Positions 1 through 7,915 of a stretch of 47,170 bases of DNA are shown here, piece after piece. This DNA is from DATIXJ01 sp035518715 (GTDB lineage: Bacteria > Bacteroidota > Ignavibacteria > UBA10030 > SZUA-254). The stretch spans positions 1-47,170 of the forward strand of contig DATIXJ010000094.1 of the NCBI GenBank assembly GCA_035518715.1, read 5' to 3'. Made by a program: the position numbers and the translations under genes. The number at the start of each line of letters is the position of its first letter. The stretch's first letter is position 1. The notes beneath the pieces are model-generated. The model made no database searches, was not told the DNA's origin, and worked only from the letters and a program-made list of their open reading frames with translations.

Positions 1-659
1 TGATCGATGAACTTGCGGATCTCATGATGACGGCTGCGCGCGAAGTCGAGGAGCCGATCGCACGCCTTGCACAACTGGCCCGAGCTGTCGGGATTCATCT
101 TGTTCTCGCCACCCAGCGTCCATCGGTTGACGTGATCACGGGCGTCATCAAGGCGAATTTCCCCGCCCGGATTGCGTACCAGGTTGCCTCGAAGACGGAT
201 TCCCGGACCATACTCGATATGAACGGGGCAGAACAGCTCCTCGGGAGCGGAGACATGCTCTATCTCCCCGCAGGCTCGCCGAAACCGGTCCGCATACAGA
301 ACGCGTTCATTTCCTCGGAAGAGGTGGAACGGCTCACTGACCATATTCAGAAACAGCAGGGGTATAGCCGGCCGTTTCAACTTCCGTCCATTATGGAAAA
401 GAAGCGGTCAGGAGTGAGCGGAGCGGCATCTTCACGCGATGAATTTTTTGAAGAAGCCGCACGACTTGTGGTTCGGCATCAGCAGGGCTCGGTCTCTCTT
501 CTTCAGCGCCGCCTCAAGGTCGGTTACTCGCGAGCGGCGCGTATCGTCGACGAGCTCGAATCGGCCGGGATCGTCGGACCGTTCGACGGGAGTAAGGCAC
601 GGCTCGTTCTGGTGGAGACAGATCAGCAGCTTGACCGGATTCTGGATACCCTCGACTAA
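1..659 (+). CDS. ftsK: DNA translocase FtsK, C-terminal part (5' end outside window)
   Basis: The reading frame is open from base 3 and enters the window in the Walker B region (IDELADLMM), so only about the last 218 residues are present. The next motifs, LATQRPSVDVITG and the stretch around the GDMLYLP segment, are those of the FtsK/SpoIIIE RecA-like motor, which pumps DNA through the division septum. After a short linker, the last 70 or so residues form the winged-helix gamma domain (the segment with SVSLLQRRLKVGYSRAARI), which in this family reads polar KOPS-type sites and activates XerCD. The frame ends in TAATG, overlapping the lolA start by one base, so the two are probably translationally coupled. 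The N-terminal membrane part cannot be judged. Confidence 0.97.
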   Translation, partial: IDELADLMMTAAREVEEPIARLAQLARAVGIHLVLATQRPSVDVITGVIKANFPARIAYQVASKTDSRTILDMNGAEQLLGSGDMLYLPAGSPKPVRIQNAFISSEEVERLTDHIQKQQGYSRPFQLPSIMEKKRSGVSGAASSRDEFFEEAARLVVRHQQGSVSLLQRRLKVGYSRAARIVDELESAGIVGPFDGSKARLVLVETDQQLDRILDTLD

Positions 660-1315
660 TGGATCGAGACATGATAAGATTCTTCATGCTCGCGGTGATT
701 GTCCTCATCGGCGGTTTCGTGCAAATGGGTCGCGCCGGGGATGATGATGCGGAAGATCTTGTTTCCCGCGTTCAGAAAAAATATGACGATATGACCGATC
801 TCTCCGTCGATTTCGTCCAGACCGTCCATTTCTCCGTGACGCAGAATGAGCAGACATTTCACGGCAAACTGCTGATGAAGAAAGGAAACAAATACCGCGT
901 CGACCTCGACCAGGAAACCATTGTGACGGATGGCGTTTCGTTGTGGAATTTCAACAAGACGACGAATCAGGTCTTTATCGATACGTTTCACGAATCGTCC
1001 AAATCGTTCTCCCCCCAGAAGATCCTGTCGAACCTCCCGGGAAATTACGGAGCAACTGACCTTGGGAAGGAGAAGATCGGCGAAACGGAATATCGTGTGG
1101 TCAAGCTCCTGCCGAAATCATCCTCGCCGAACGTGAAATGGATAAAAGCGTGGATTGATCCCGACAAGCTTGAAATGAAGAGAATCGATCTCCTGGATGT
1201 GAGCGAAAATCTCTGGTCCTATGCGGTTTCGGATATGAAATTCAATTCCGATGTTCCGGAGAGCCGGTTTCGGTTTGATCCGCCTGCCGGTGTCGAAGTG
1301 ATCGACCTCCGCTGA
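659..1315 (+). CDS. lolA: Outer-membrane lipoprotein carrier protein LolA
   Basis: 218 residues. A hydrophobic signal peptide at about residues 5-26 (the stretch with FFMLAVIVLIGG) points to export to the periplasm. The rest matches the LolA fold: an early D-x-S-V-D-F-x-Q pattern (LSVDFVQTVHF), then a GKLLMKKGNKYRVD strand pair and a WIDPDKLEMKRID strand. LolA ferries lipoproteins from the LolCDE ABC transporter to the outer membrane, so its presence shows a diderm cell. The start ATG overlaps the ftsK stop by one base; an in-frame ATG four codons on is an alternative start and would leave the signal peptide intact. Confidence 0.93.
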   Translation: MDRDMIRFFMLAVIVLIGGFVQMGRAGDDDAEDLVSRVQKKYDDMTDLSVDFVQTVHFSVTQNEQTFHGKLLMKKGNKYRVDLDQETIVTDGVSLWNFNKTTNQVFIDTFHESSKSFSPQKILSNLPGNYGATDLGKEKIGETEYRVVKLLPKSSSPNVKWIKAWIDPDKLEMKRIDLLDVSENLWSYAVSDMKFNSDVPESRFRFDPPAGVEVIDLR

Positions 1316-1327
1316 AATCTCCGTTAT

Positions 1328-2392
1328 GTGCACACACAGCCGGCCAGCGTGAAAACCGCCCTCAAATATCTCTTCAGTATTTTCGTCACCCTGTTTTTTC
1401 TCTACTTTGCTTTTCGCGGGACAGACCTCTCAAATCTCTGGCAGATCCTCTCGGGTGCGAATTACTGGTGGGTGCTTGCAAGTTTGCCCCCGCTCTTCAT
1501 CAGCCACCTGTTCCGCGCGTGGCGATGGGAATATCTTCTGAGGCCCGTCAAACCCAATCTGCGGTTCCGGAATCTCTTTTCGGCGATGATTGTGGGCTAT
1601 ATGCTCAACAATGTGCTTCCCCGCGCCGGTGAAATTGCACGCCCCTATGCCATCGGAAAGCTCGAAGGTGTCTCGCGGAGCGCCGCGTTTGGAACCGTCT
1701 TCATGGAGCGGATCTTTGATGTCTTATCGTTCATGGTTGTCATCGCTCTTATCCCCGTTGTGTACTCCGGCCCGCTGACGCAGATCCTCCCGTGGCTCGA
1801 AGAGACGAGTATATGGATATCCGCAATTACTCTGGCAATTCTTGCGTGCCTGGTCTTCCTCATGATCCGAAGGGATATCGTTGTCAGATTCATGAATTTT
1901 CTGAGTCGATTTCTTCCGAAAAAATACGCGGATATTGTCTCCAGGATTACACATTCCTTTCTCGATGGATTTCTGTTTCTGAAGGATAGAAGAAGTTATG
2001 CCATGATCGTCTTTCTGAGTGCCATGGTCTGGATCTTCTATATCATCATGATGTATCTTCCGTTTCTTGCATTCGGGCTGACGCGGGATCACGGCCTCGA
2101 CTGGAACGCAGCGCTTGTCATACAGGCAATATCAAGTATTGGATTTATGATGCCCACTCCCGGTGCCACGGGCTCGTATCACTATTTTGTGATTGAATCG
2201 ATGACAAAACTCTACGGGGTCAATATGGAGATCGCGCGAAGTTATGCAACAGTAACGCACGCGGTCGGATTTCTGGCGACGATGGTGGTTGGACTCTATT
2301 TCTTTCTGAAGGATAAACTTCATTTGTCGGAATTTTCAGGAGGCGCTTCAGTCCCCGAAACGATTGGAGGAACGGTAGAACATGGTTCGTAG
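1328..2392 (+). CDS. YbhN/UPF0104-type integral membrane protein (lysylphosphatidylglycerol synthase TM-like)
   Basis: 354 residues with about eight hydrophobic spans. The layout and motifs (RAWRWEYLLRP near residue 60; NNVLPRAGEIARPY near 95; a late PTPGATGSYHYF segment) are those of the UPF0104/YbhN family, related to the flippase half of MprF. The molecule handled by this subgroup is not known; a role in lipid or envelope metabolism is inference from the family and from the lolA neighbour. The start is taken as GTG at 1328; a second GTG at 1349 is also possible and neither has a strong ribosome-binding site. The 3' end overlaps the next gene by 11 bases. Confidence 0.85.
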   Translation: MHTQPASVKTALKYLFSIFVTLFFLYFAFRGTDLSNLWQILSGANYWWVLASLPPLFISHLFRAWRWEYLLRPVKPNLRFRNLFSAMIVGYMLNNVLPRAGEIARPYAIGKLEGVSRSAAFGTVFMERIFDVLSFMVVIALIPVVYSGPLTQILPWLEETSIWISAITLAILACLVFLMIRRDIVVRFMNFLSRFLPKKYADIVSRITHSFLDGFLFLKDRRSYAMIVFLSAMVWIFYIIMMYLPFLAFGLTRDHGLDWNAALVIQAISSIGFMMPTPGATGSYHYFVIESMTKLYGVNMEIARSYATVTHAVGFLATMVVGLYFFLKDKLHLSEFSGGASVPETIGGTVEHGS

Positions 2393-3044
2393 GACAGCGA
2401 TATGTTTAATGATGATGGCAGGTCTGGCGTCTGCGTCGAATGCGAGACCGGACTCGCTTGTATTTAATCGTTCATATTATGGAATCTCCGCCGGGCTCGG
2501 CGTCAGTCTGATCAATGCGGGCGATGTTGTGGATTTCGTCAGTAACGGGACGAACCAGAGCCATTTTGCCGCCGCCGCTGAGTTCTTTGGTTCCGTGGAA
2601 GCGCAGGTTGCCGATAATTGGGGGGTGAAAGGGGAGTATTCGTATCTCCTCAATTCGTATAACATCCCGGCAGCAGGGATCATCCTCCCGTACTCGTATC
2701 ACGTGCACATGCCGACCGCCATCCTCCATTACGTGTTGAAGGGAAACGGTTATTTCTTTAAATTCGGCGGTGGAGCCGGGTATCACATTGCGCAACTTGA
2801 GCAGGACTACCCCTCGACCATCATCTATACGGCAAAAGGAATCGGGTTCAAGATTGAAGGAGAAGGGAATACGGCGTTCGATGAACACCTCTACGGGTAC
2901 ATCGGTGCGGAAGCCAGAGATGATATCCTGGGAGATTTCAAAGACGATACCGGGGCGATCCTGGTGAATAAGTCTGTCGGCAGGAATGTGAAAATGAATT
3001 TCGTCAGCGTCGGTCTGAAATTTGGATTGACATACTTCTTTTAA
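2382..3044 (+). CDS. Exported protein, probable small outer-membrane beta-barrel
   Basis: 220 residues. There is a signal peptide at about 1-21 (RTAICLMMMAGLASASNA), then alternating polar/hydrophobic strands rich in Gly and aromatics (YYGISAGLGVS, GYFFKFGGGAGYHIAQL), and the chain ends in a strand with a terminal Phe (VGLKFGLTYFF), the usual signature of outer-membrane barrels recognised by BamA. About eight strands would fit the length. I do not recognise a specific family beyond the general OmpW/OprF-like shape. It overlaps the upstream membrane-protein gene by 11 bases and precedes an exported cyclophilin, consistent with an envelope-biogenesis group. Confidence 0.75.
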   Translation: MVRRTAICLMMMAGLASASNARPDSLVFNRSYYGISAGLGVSLINAGDVVDFVSNGTNQSHFAAAAEFFGSVEAQVADNWGVKGEYSYLLNSYNIPAAGIILPYSYHVHMPTAILHYVLKGNGYFFKFGGGAGYHIAQLEQDYPSTIIYTAKGIGFKIEGEGNTAFDEHLYGYIGAEARDDILGDFKDDTGAILVNKSVGRNVKMNFVSVGLKFGLTYFF

Positions 3045-3076
3045 CTCATCACTACTCAAATTCAACAGGAGATATT

Positions 3077-3739
3077 ATGAAGCGGTTTCATTCCAGCAAA
3101 GGGGCAGCGAGCATCGTGATTGCGCTTCTTTTCATCGTATCAAACGTCCTCATCGGACAGGAATCCGACCAGGGGAAGAAGGAGCAGGGGAAAATGCACA
3201 GCAGTGTGAACTCAAAAAAGAAAATTGCAGTGATGGAAACGTCGATGGGTACGGTCGAATTCGAACTCTATACCGACGACGCGCCGAAGACGACCGAGAA
3301 TTTTATGAAGCTGGCAGAGAAGAAATTTTTCAACGGCATGAGAATTCACCGGGTCTCGAAGGGTTTTGTCATCCAGACGGGTGATGAAAAATCAAAGGAT
3401 CTGAAGCAGGTCAATGCGTGGGGAACCGGCGGGCAGAGCATCTGGGGAAAGCCGTTTGCCGACGAACTCGTTGCTGCTACGCCGAGCTACAAGGAAGGAT
3501 ACAAGCGCGGGATCGTTGCAATGGCAAACGCAGGACCCAACACCAATACGAGTCAGTTCTTTATCTGTCTCATGGACCTGCCGAAGCTTCCACACAACTA
3601 TACAATTTTCGGGAAGGTTGTGAACGGCATGGACGTTGTTGACAAGATCGGAAATGTGGATATCATCCCCGGTCAGATGGGACCGACCGACGGTCGGCCG
3701 AAAACAGATGTTATGGTGAAAAAAATCACGATCAAGTAA
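3077..3739 (+). CDS. Exported cyclophilin-type peptidyl-prolyl cis-trans isomerase
   Basis: 220 residues. An N-terminal signal (hydrophobic stretch about 11-27) and a charged linker rich in Lys and Gln precede a complete cyclophilin domain (about 48-220). Visible motifs are the MGTVEFELYTDDAPKTTENF opening, RIHRVSKGFVIQTGD carrying the catalytic Arg, NTNTSQFFICL and YTIFGKVVNGMDVVDKI. The enzyme speeds proline isomerisation, here most likely in the periplasm during folding of envelope proteins. A clear ribosome-binding site (AGGAGA) lies a few bases before ATG 3077. The preceding barrel gene is a plausible client class, by inference. Confidence 0.93.
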   Translation: MKRFHSSKGAASIVIALLFIVSNVLIGQESDQGKKEQGKMHSSVNSKKKIAVMETSMGTVEFELYTDDAPKTTENFMKLAEKKFFNGMRIHRVSKGFVIQTGDEKSKDLKQVNAWGTGGQSIWGKPFADELVAATPSYKEGYKRGIVAMANAGPNTNTSQFFICLMDLPKLPHNYTIFGKVVNGMDVVDKIGNVDIIPGQMGPTDGRPKTDVMVKKITIK

Positions 3740-3785
3740 TTTGGTTCATCCCGAAACAACCGTTACCCGAGCGGATCCCGGCAAA

Positions 3786-4835
3786 ATGGCAAAATCGAAC
3801 ACGAAGGATGGTCTGATTCCTGCGCTGGAAGCTTCCTGCAAAAAGAAGGAGTTCGCACCGCTGTATTTTCTGTACGGCGAAGAGGACTTTCTGTTCGATG
3901 AGGCGATCGAGCTCATCATCGCACACGCCGTCGACGAGACCACGAAGGGTTTTAATCTCGATATGCTCTACGGCAGCGCGGTTGAAGCGAAAGATGTCGT
4001 CACGCTTCTTTCCCAATTCCCCATGATGGCGGAACGCCGCGTCGTCGTCCTGAAAGAGGTCGACAAGATTGCGAATAAGGATCTTCTCCTGCCGCTCATT
4101 GAGCATCCGGTAGCATCGACCATTGCGGTTTTTACCACGTCGTCGAAGCCTGATTTCCGGCTGAAGTTCTTCAAGGCCCTCCAGCAGCATGCGGAGGTTT
4201 TTGAGTGCAAGCCCCTCTACGAAAATCAGATTCCGGGGTGGATTGCGGATCGAGTCCGGAAACTTGGCAAGAGGATCACTCCCGAAGCGTCTCAAATGAT
4301 GCAGGCGCAGGTGGGGAATTCGCTGCGGGAGATCCAAAATGAGATCACCAAGCTCTTTATCTTCGTGGGGGAGAAGGAAGAAGTCGGCATCGATGATGTT
4401 ACACGCATCGTCGGCATGTCGAAAGAGTACAATGTGTTCGAGCTGGAAAAAAAGCTGGGGGCAAAAGCGCTCGCTCCTGCGCTCGAGATTCTCCAGCACA
4501 TGCTCGACGCCGGAGAATCTGCCATTGGTATCGTCGTCCAGCTCACGCGATATTTTCAGAAACTCTGGTTGTTACAGGAGCTCCAGTCAAGAAAAGTGGA
4601 TGACGCCCAGATTGCATCACTGTTGAGGGTCGGACCGTTCTTTCTCAGGGAATACCGTGATGCGGCACGAACATACTCCTCCGGGGAAATTGAATCCGCG
4701 TTTCAGGGACTGCTCGAAGCGGACCAGCGGCTAAAACTCTCCGGAGATCCCGTTACGGTCATGACGTTGTTGATCGTGCAGATTGTGAGGGGAATCGAAG
4801 TGCGCTCGCACGCAGCAGTCTCAGTTCCCACATAG
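3786..4835 (+). CDS. holA: DNA polymerase III subunit delta (HolA)
   Basis: 349 residues from ATG 3786; the same frame can be extended upstream to a TTG at 3741 directly after the cyclophilin stop, but the family normally starts just before the PLYFLYGEEDFLFDEA motif, so ATG 3786 is preferred. The N-terminal RecA-like fold (about 20-140), the ERRVVVLKEVDK segment and the C-terminal helical collar (from about 205) match HolA, the wrench subunit of the clamp loader that opens the beta sliding clamp. Length is usual for the family. It follows the cyclophilin closely and a DUF92 gene follows 11 bases later. Confidence 0.93.
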   Translation: MAKSNTKDGLIPALEASCKKKEFAPLYFLYGEEDFLFDEAIELIIAHAVDETTKGFNLDMLYGSAVEAKDVVTLLSQFPMMAERRVVVLKEVDKIANKDLLLPLIEHPVASTIAVFTTSSKPDFRLKFFKALQQHAEVFECKPLYENQIPGWIADRVRKLGKRITPEASQMMQAQVGNSLREIQNEITKLFIFVGEKEEVGIDDVTRIVGMSKEYNVFELEKKLGAKALAPALEILQHMLDAGESAIGIVVQLTRYFQKLWLLQELQSRKVDDAQIASLLRVGPFFLREYRDAARTYSSGEIESAFQGLLEADQRLKLSGDPVTVMTLLIVQIVRGIEVRSHAAVSVPT

Positions 4836-4846
4836 ACCCTGCCCGG

Positions 4847-5635
4847 ATGCTCAGCCTGTGCATCGGGATTGTCGCAGGGGTTGTTGCGGGGTTCGGCGCC
4901 TATCGCCTTCGCTGGCTGAGTCTGAGCGGCTCTGTTTTCGCCGGGATCCTGGCGGCAGTTCTCATCATCTGTGGCGGGGTGGAATGGATTGTTCCGATGA
5001 TTGCGTTCTTTATTCCTTCGAGCATGCTTTCTGTGATTTTCGAACGGAAGAAAGCGTCGGTCACGCTTGCCTTTGAGAAGGGCTCCCGGCGCGACGCGCT
5101 CCAGGTTCTCGTGAACGGCGGCGTCGGTGGGGTCTTGGTTTTCATCTGGTTCGTGACACGGCAGGATGAGCTTTTCCTGATGTATCTCGGAGGCCTTACA
5201 GCGGTTGCTGCCGACACGTGGGCAACGGAATCCGGAATTCTTTGGGGACGATCGCCCGTGCGCCTTGTCTCCTTCGAGCGTGTCGAGCCCGGAACTTCCG
5301 GGGCGGTGTCGGCCGTGGGGACTCTCGGCGGGCTTGCCGGTGCCATATGCATCTCGCTTTCCGGTCTGGCATGGATCCCGAACCCGAAAATGATTGCAGT
5401 ACTCGCCGCGGTTCTTGCCGGAATGACCGGGTGCATGATTGACAGCGTGCTGGGAGCGGTGGTCCAGCGCCGGTACCGGTGTATGAAATGCGGACGTCTG
5501 ATCGAGAGACCTGTCCATTGCGATGCAAACGCGGAATGGATCGGCGGTCTCAGATGGTTTAACAACGATCTGGTGAATTTGGCGTGTTATCTCGGAGGGA
5601 TGATCTCTGTTCTTGGGTGGTACAGAGTGATCTGA
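4847..5635 (+). CDS. DUF92 family integral membrane protein
   Basis: 262 residues with about six membrane spans. The signature of DUF92 (TMEM19-like) proteins is clear: AADTWATESGILWG near residue 125, a VEPGTSGAVSAVGTLGG segment near 148, a late CMIDSVLGAVVQRRY, and a WFNNDLVN motif near the end. Relatives in phototrophs include phytyl-phosphate kinases, so a CTP-dependent prenyl- or lipid-phosphate kinase role is possible, but function is unproven. The segment CMKCGRLIERPVHC could bind a metal. It sits 11 bases after holA and ends the run before a new promoter at 5664. Confidence 0.85.
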   Translation: MLSLCIGIVAGVVAGFGAYRLRWLSLSGSVFAGILAAVLIICGGVEWIVPMIAFFIPSSMLSVIFERKKASVTLAFEKGSRRDALQVLVNGGVGGVLVFIWFVTRQDELFLMYLGGLTAVAADTWATESGILWGRSPVRLVSFERVEPGTSGAVSAVGTLGGLAGAICISLSGLAWIPNPKMIAVLAAVLAGMTGCMIDSVLGAVVQRRYRCMKCGRLIERPVHCDANAEWIGGLRWFNNDLVNLACYLGGMISVLGWYRVI

Positions 5636-5663
5636 CCGATTCGGAGGGTGCCGATCATTCTTC

Positions 5664-5692
5664 TTGACATAAATGAAATCGAATCGTACATT
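5664..5692 (+). promoter_or_regulatory. Promoter of the SPOR-domain gene
   Basis: TTGACA (5664-5669), a 17-base spacer, then TACATT (5687-5692) followed by GG. Predicted transcription start is near 5699, about 15 bases before ATG 5714, with a purine-rich AGAGAGG just ahead of the start codon. Confidence 0.7.
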
Positions 5693-5713
5693 GGATGAGC
5701 AGAGAGGTATTCT

Positions 5714-6277
5714 ATGCCCTTAAACATTCGTGATGATCAACAGCCGAGTGCTCCATCTCCAATCGGTCAGCCGAAACAACAGCCGCCGATCCGGCCGGTA
5801 ACGCGAGAACCGCGGGCAGGCAATAAGATCCTTCTCATATTGTTCCTCATCGTGGTGCTCTGCTCTGCCGCGTTCCTGCTCTATCTCTTTTCGCCGCTCA
5901 ATCCCCGCAACCGGAGCTTGCAGCAAAATACGCACCAGCAGGCGGCACAACCGCCCGCTTCCCCGGCAGAACAAGCACAGCCCGGGAAGAGCGAAGGTCC
6001 ACCGGTGACGACTTCCACTCAGCCGCCTCAACCTCCGGCGCCTGTTACCCATACAAAGCGGTATACGATATATATTGCGTCATACACCGACCGAGGTCCT
6101 GCGGAGGAGGAAGTCGGTCGTTGGAACGGAGCCGGCTATCACTCTTTCGTCGTTGAATCGATGGGCCGTTTTCGCGTAGCCATCGGTGAGTACGACAAAA
6201 TCGCCGAAGCGCGAACACAAGCCGAAAGTCTGAGCGAGGCGTTCGAGTACGGCTATTGGATCGGCCGTATCGAATAG
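5714..6277 (+). CDS. Single-pass membrane protein with C-terminal SPOR domain
   Basis: 187 residues. The order is a Pro/Gln-rich cytoplasmic N-terminus (1-38), one membrane span (about 40-62, ILLILFLIVVLCSAAFLLYLF), a long Pro/Gln/Ala-rich periplasmic linker (about 63-112), and a SPOR domain (about 115-187) that begins KRYTIYIASYTD and closes with EYGYWIGRIE. SPOR domains bind septal peptidoglycan stripped of stem peptides, so the protein is likely a division-site factor of the FtsN/DamX general type. No catalytic domain is present. It has its own promoter and stands between DUF92 and rpmE. Confidence 0.85.
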   Translation: MPLNIRDDQQPSAPSPIGQPKQQPPIRPVTREPRAGNKILLILFLIVVLCSAAFLLYLFSPLNPRNRSLQQNTHQQAAQPPASPAEQAQPGKSEGPPVTTSTQPPQPPAPVTHTKRYTIYIASYTDRGPAEEEVGRWNGAGYHSFVVESMGRFRVAIGEYDKIAEARTQAESLSEAFEYGYWIGRIE

Positions 6278-6305
6278 CTGATTTTTCTTCCGGTGGGAGA
6301 TCGCG

Positions 6306-6334
6306 TTGCGAAATTGCCGGAATTTTCGTATATT
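6306..6334 (+). promoter_or_regulatory. Promoter of rpmE
   Basis: TTGCGA (6306-6311), a 17-base spacer, then TATATT (6329-6334). Predicted start near 6341, about 25 bases before ATG 6366; CGGAG lies in front of the start codon. Confidence 0.65.
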
Positions 6335-6365
6335 ATTGTTCAATCGAAAGAAACGGAGTTCTTCT

Positions 6366-6590
6366 ATGAAACCTGGTATCCATCCGGCATATAAGCGTTC
6401 GATAGTAACCTGCGTCTGCGGAAACACATTCGAAACCCGCTCAACGGCAGGAAACCTCAAGGTCGAAATCTGCTCGAAATGCCATCCTTTCTTCACCGGT
6501 AAACAGAAACTTGTCGACTCCGCTGGACGAGTGGAGCGATTCAACAAGAAGTATTCGAAGAAAACCCGGGACGCGTCGGTCACCGCTTAA
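6366..6590 (+). CDS. rpmE: 50S ribosomal protein L31
   Basis: 74 residues, starting MKPGIHPAYKRS. A longer frame from 6306 is open but would begin inside the promoter, so ATG 6366 is chosen. Cys16, Cys18, Cys36 and Cys39 form the Cys-x-Cys/Cys-x2-Cys set of the zinc-binding (C+) form of L31, followed by the HPFFTGKQKLVD motif. L31 bridges the central protuberance of the large subunit and the small-subunit head. It is a single-gene transcription unit with a promoter upstream and an intrinsic terminator downstream. Zinc-limited cells often swap this form for a Cys-less paralogue, which is not in the window. Confidence 0.97.
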   Translation: MKPGIHPAYKRSIVTCVCGNTFETRSTAGNLKVEICSKCHPFFTGKQKLVDSAGRVERFNKKYSKKTRDASVTA

Positions 6591-6615
6591 ATCGGAGACC
6601 GTTCCGATGCTTATG

Positions 6616-6650
6616 AAACGGAATCTCGTATCCTCGGGATTCCGTTTTTT
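6616..6650 (+). terminator. Intrinsic terminator after rpmE
   Basis: A 13-pair stem (AAACGGAATCTCG with CGGGATTCCGTTT, including one G-T pair), a 6-base loop TATCCT and a T run (TTTTTT) at 6645-6650. It separates rpmE from the GlmU-like gene, whose start lies 6 bases further on. Confidence 0.92.
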
Positions 6651-6655
6651 GCTCC

Positions 6656-7915
6656 ATGAGATCCATGCAATACTGCCTTTTTGAAGATACTGCCTGGTCA
6701 AACTTCCTCCCGCTCGCGTACCTTCGTCCGGTATTCGATCTCCGGTGCGGTGTCCTTACCATCCGGGAAAAAGTCGAGGCGCTCGTACCCAATGGACGTC
6801 TCCATCTCTTGTATCGCCCCCGTCTGTTTCCGCTCGTAGAGAGAACACAATCCACCGGCAACGGAAGTGATCTTCCCGAGGAAGATACCTGGTTCATCAA
6901 TAGCCGCCTGCTGCCAACGAAGGAAATTGCGGCGATACTGAAAACACACCCTCTAAAAGACGTTGCCCATGGTGTTGGAAAAGAAGCGGCGATGTACTTT
7001 GTGAAGGGTTCTGCGGTCCGCGATATGGCTCACCGGCTAACCGGAGAGAATCTCGAAGTTCCTCTGCAGCAGTTGTCGGTCGATCGATCTCTGCTCCATT
7101 TCCCCTGGGATCTTGTGTTGCGCACTTCAGAAGAGATATCAGTCGATATGCAGCGGCTCGGGAAAATGGCTCGAAAGAAGAAGGGCGCGAAAGCCGTAAC
7201 CGCCGGGGCCCATCTCATCGGCCGGAAAAATATTTCACTCGGTGCGGGAAGCGTTATCAGGCCCGGCGCAGTCCTCGACGCTGAGCACGGTCCTATCGTT
7301 ATCGGGGATCATGTGACGGTAATGCCCAACGCGTTCATTGAGGGGCCGGCATTCGTGGGCGAACGCTCCATCGTCAAAGCAGGAGCGAAGATCTACCACG
7401 GGACTTCAATCGGTCCGAGATGCAAGGTCGGGGGTGAAGTAGAAGCGTCCGTGATCCAGTCGTATTCGAATAAGCAGCACGAAGGATATCTTGGCCATTC
7501 GTACGTCGGAAGCTGGGTAAATCTTGGGGCGGACACCAACACGAGTGACCTCAAGAATACGTACGGTACCGTGCGGGTTTTTATCAACGGGAAAGAGGTC
7601 GATTCGGGGGAGCAGTTTGTCGGGCTTATCATCGGCGACCATTCGAAATCGGGCATCAACGTTATGTTCGATACGGGGAGCGTGGTGGGCGTCGGCTGCA
7701 ATGTGTACGGGGCAAAGCTTCCGCCCAAATATCTTCCTTCGTTTTCATGGGGGAGCGAAGGGACCTTCGTAGAGCATCGGATTGAGAAATGCATCGAAAC
7801 TGCACGAAGGGTGATGGCACGCCGCGATGTTGTCATGAGCGATTCATACGAAAAGATATTCCGTGAGGTATTCGCGTTGACTCTTGCGGAGCGAAAAGCT
7901 GCCGGTGTAGCATGA
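6656..7915 (+). CDS. GlmU-like sugar-phosphate nucleotidyltransferase/acyltransferase (alternative GlmU family)
   Basis: 419 residues. The N-terminal part (about 1-180) opens with a FED...FLPLAYLRPVFDLRCGVLTIREK pattern and lacks the standard LAAGxGTRM nucleotide-binding loop; the C-terminal part (about 185-400) is a left-handed beta helix of hexapeptide repeats (ISLGAGSVIRPGAVL and later turns) ending GAKLPPKYLPSFSWG. This pairing defines the Bacteroidota-type alternative GlmU family, proposed to make UDP-GlcNAc for cell-wall and LPS synthesis; whether the N-domain is catalytic here cannot be told. ATG 6665 is an alternative start. It overlaps rsmB by four bases (ATGA). Confidence 0.85.
   Translation: MRSMQYCLFEDTAWSNFLPLAYLRPVFDLRCGVLTIREKVEALVPNGRLHLLYRPRLFPLVERTQSTGNGSDLPEEDTWFINSRLLPTKEIAAILKTHPLKDVAHGVGKEAAMYFVKGSAVRDMAHRLTGENLEVPLQQLSVDRSLLHFPWDLVLRTSEEISVDMQRLGKMARKKKGAKAVTAGAHLIGRKNISLGAGSVIRPGAVLDAEHGPIVIGDHVTVMPNAFIEGPAFVGERSIVKAGAKIYHGTSIGPRCKVGGEVEASVIQSYSNKQHEGYLGHSYVGSWVNLGADTNTSDLKNTYGTVRVFINGKEVDSGEQFVGLIIGDHSKSGINVMFDTGSVVGVGCNVYGAKLPPKYLPSFSWGSEGTFVEHRIEKCIETARRVMARRDVVMSDSYEKIFREVFALTLAERKAAGVA

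Noticed and set aside
3027..3055. TTGACA near the end of the barrel gene as a cyclophilin promoter
   Set aside because: No TAnnTT lies 17 bases downstream (the position reads CACTAC).
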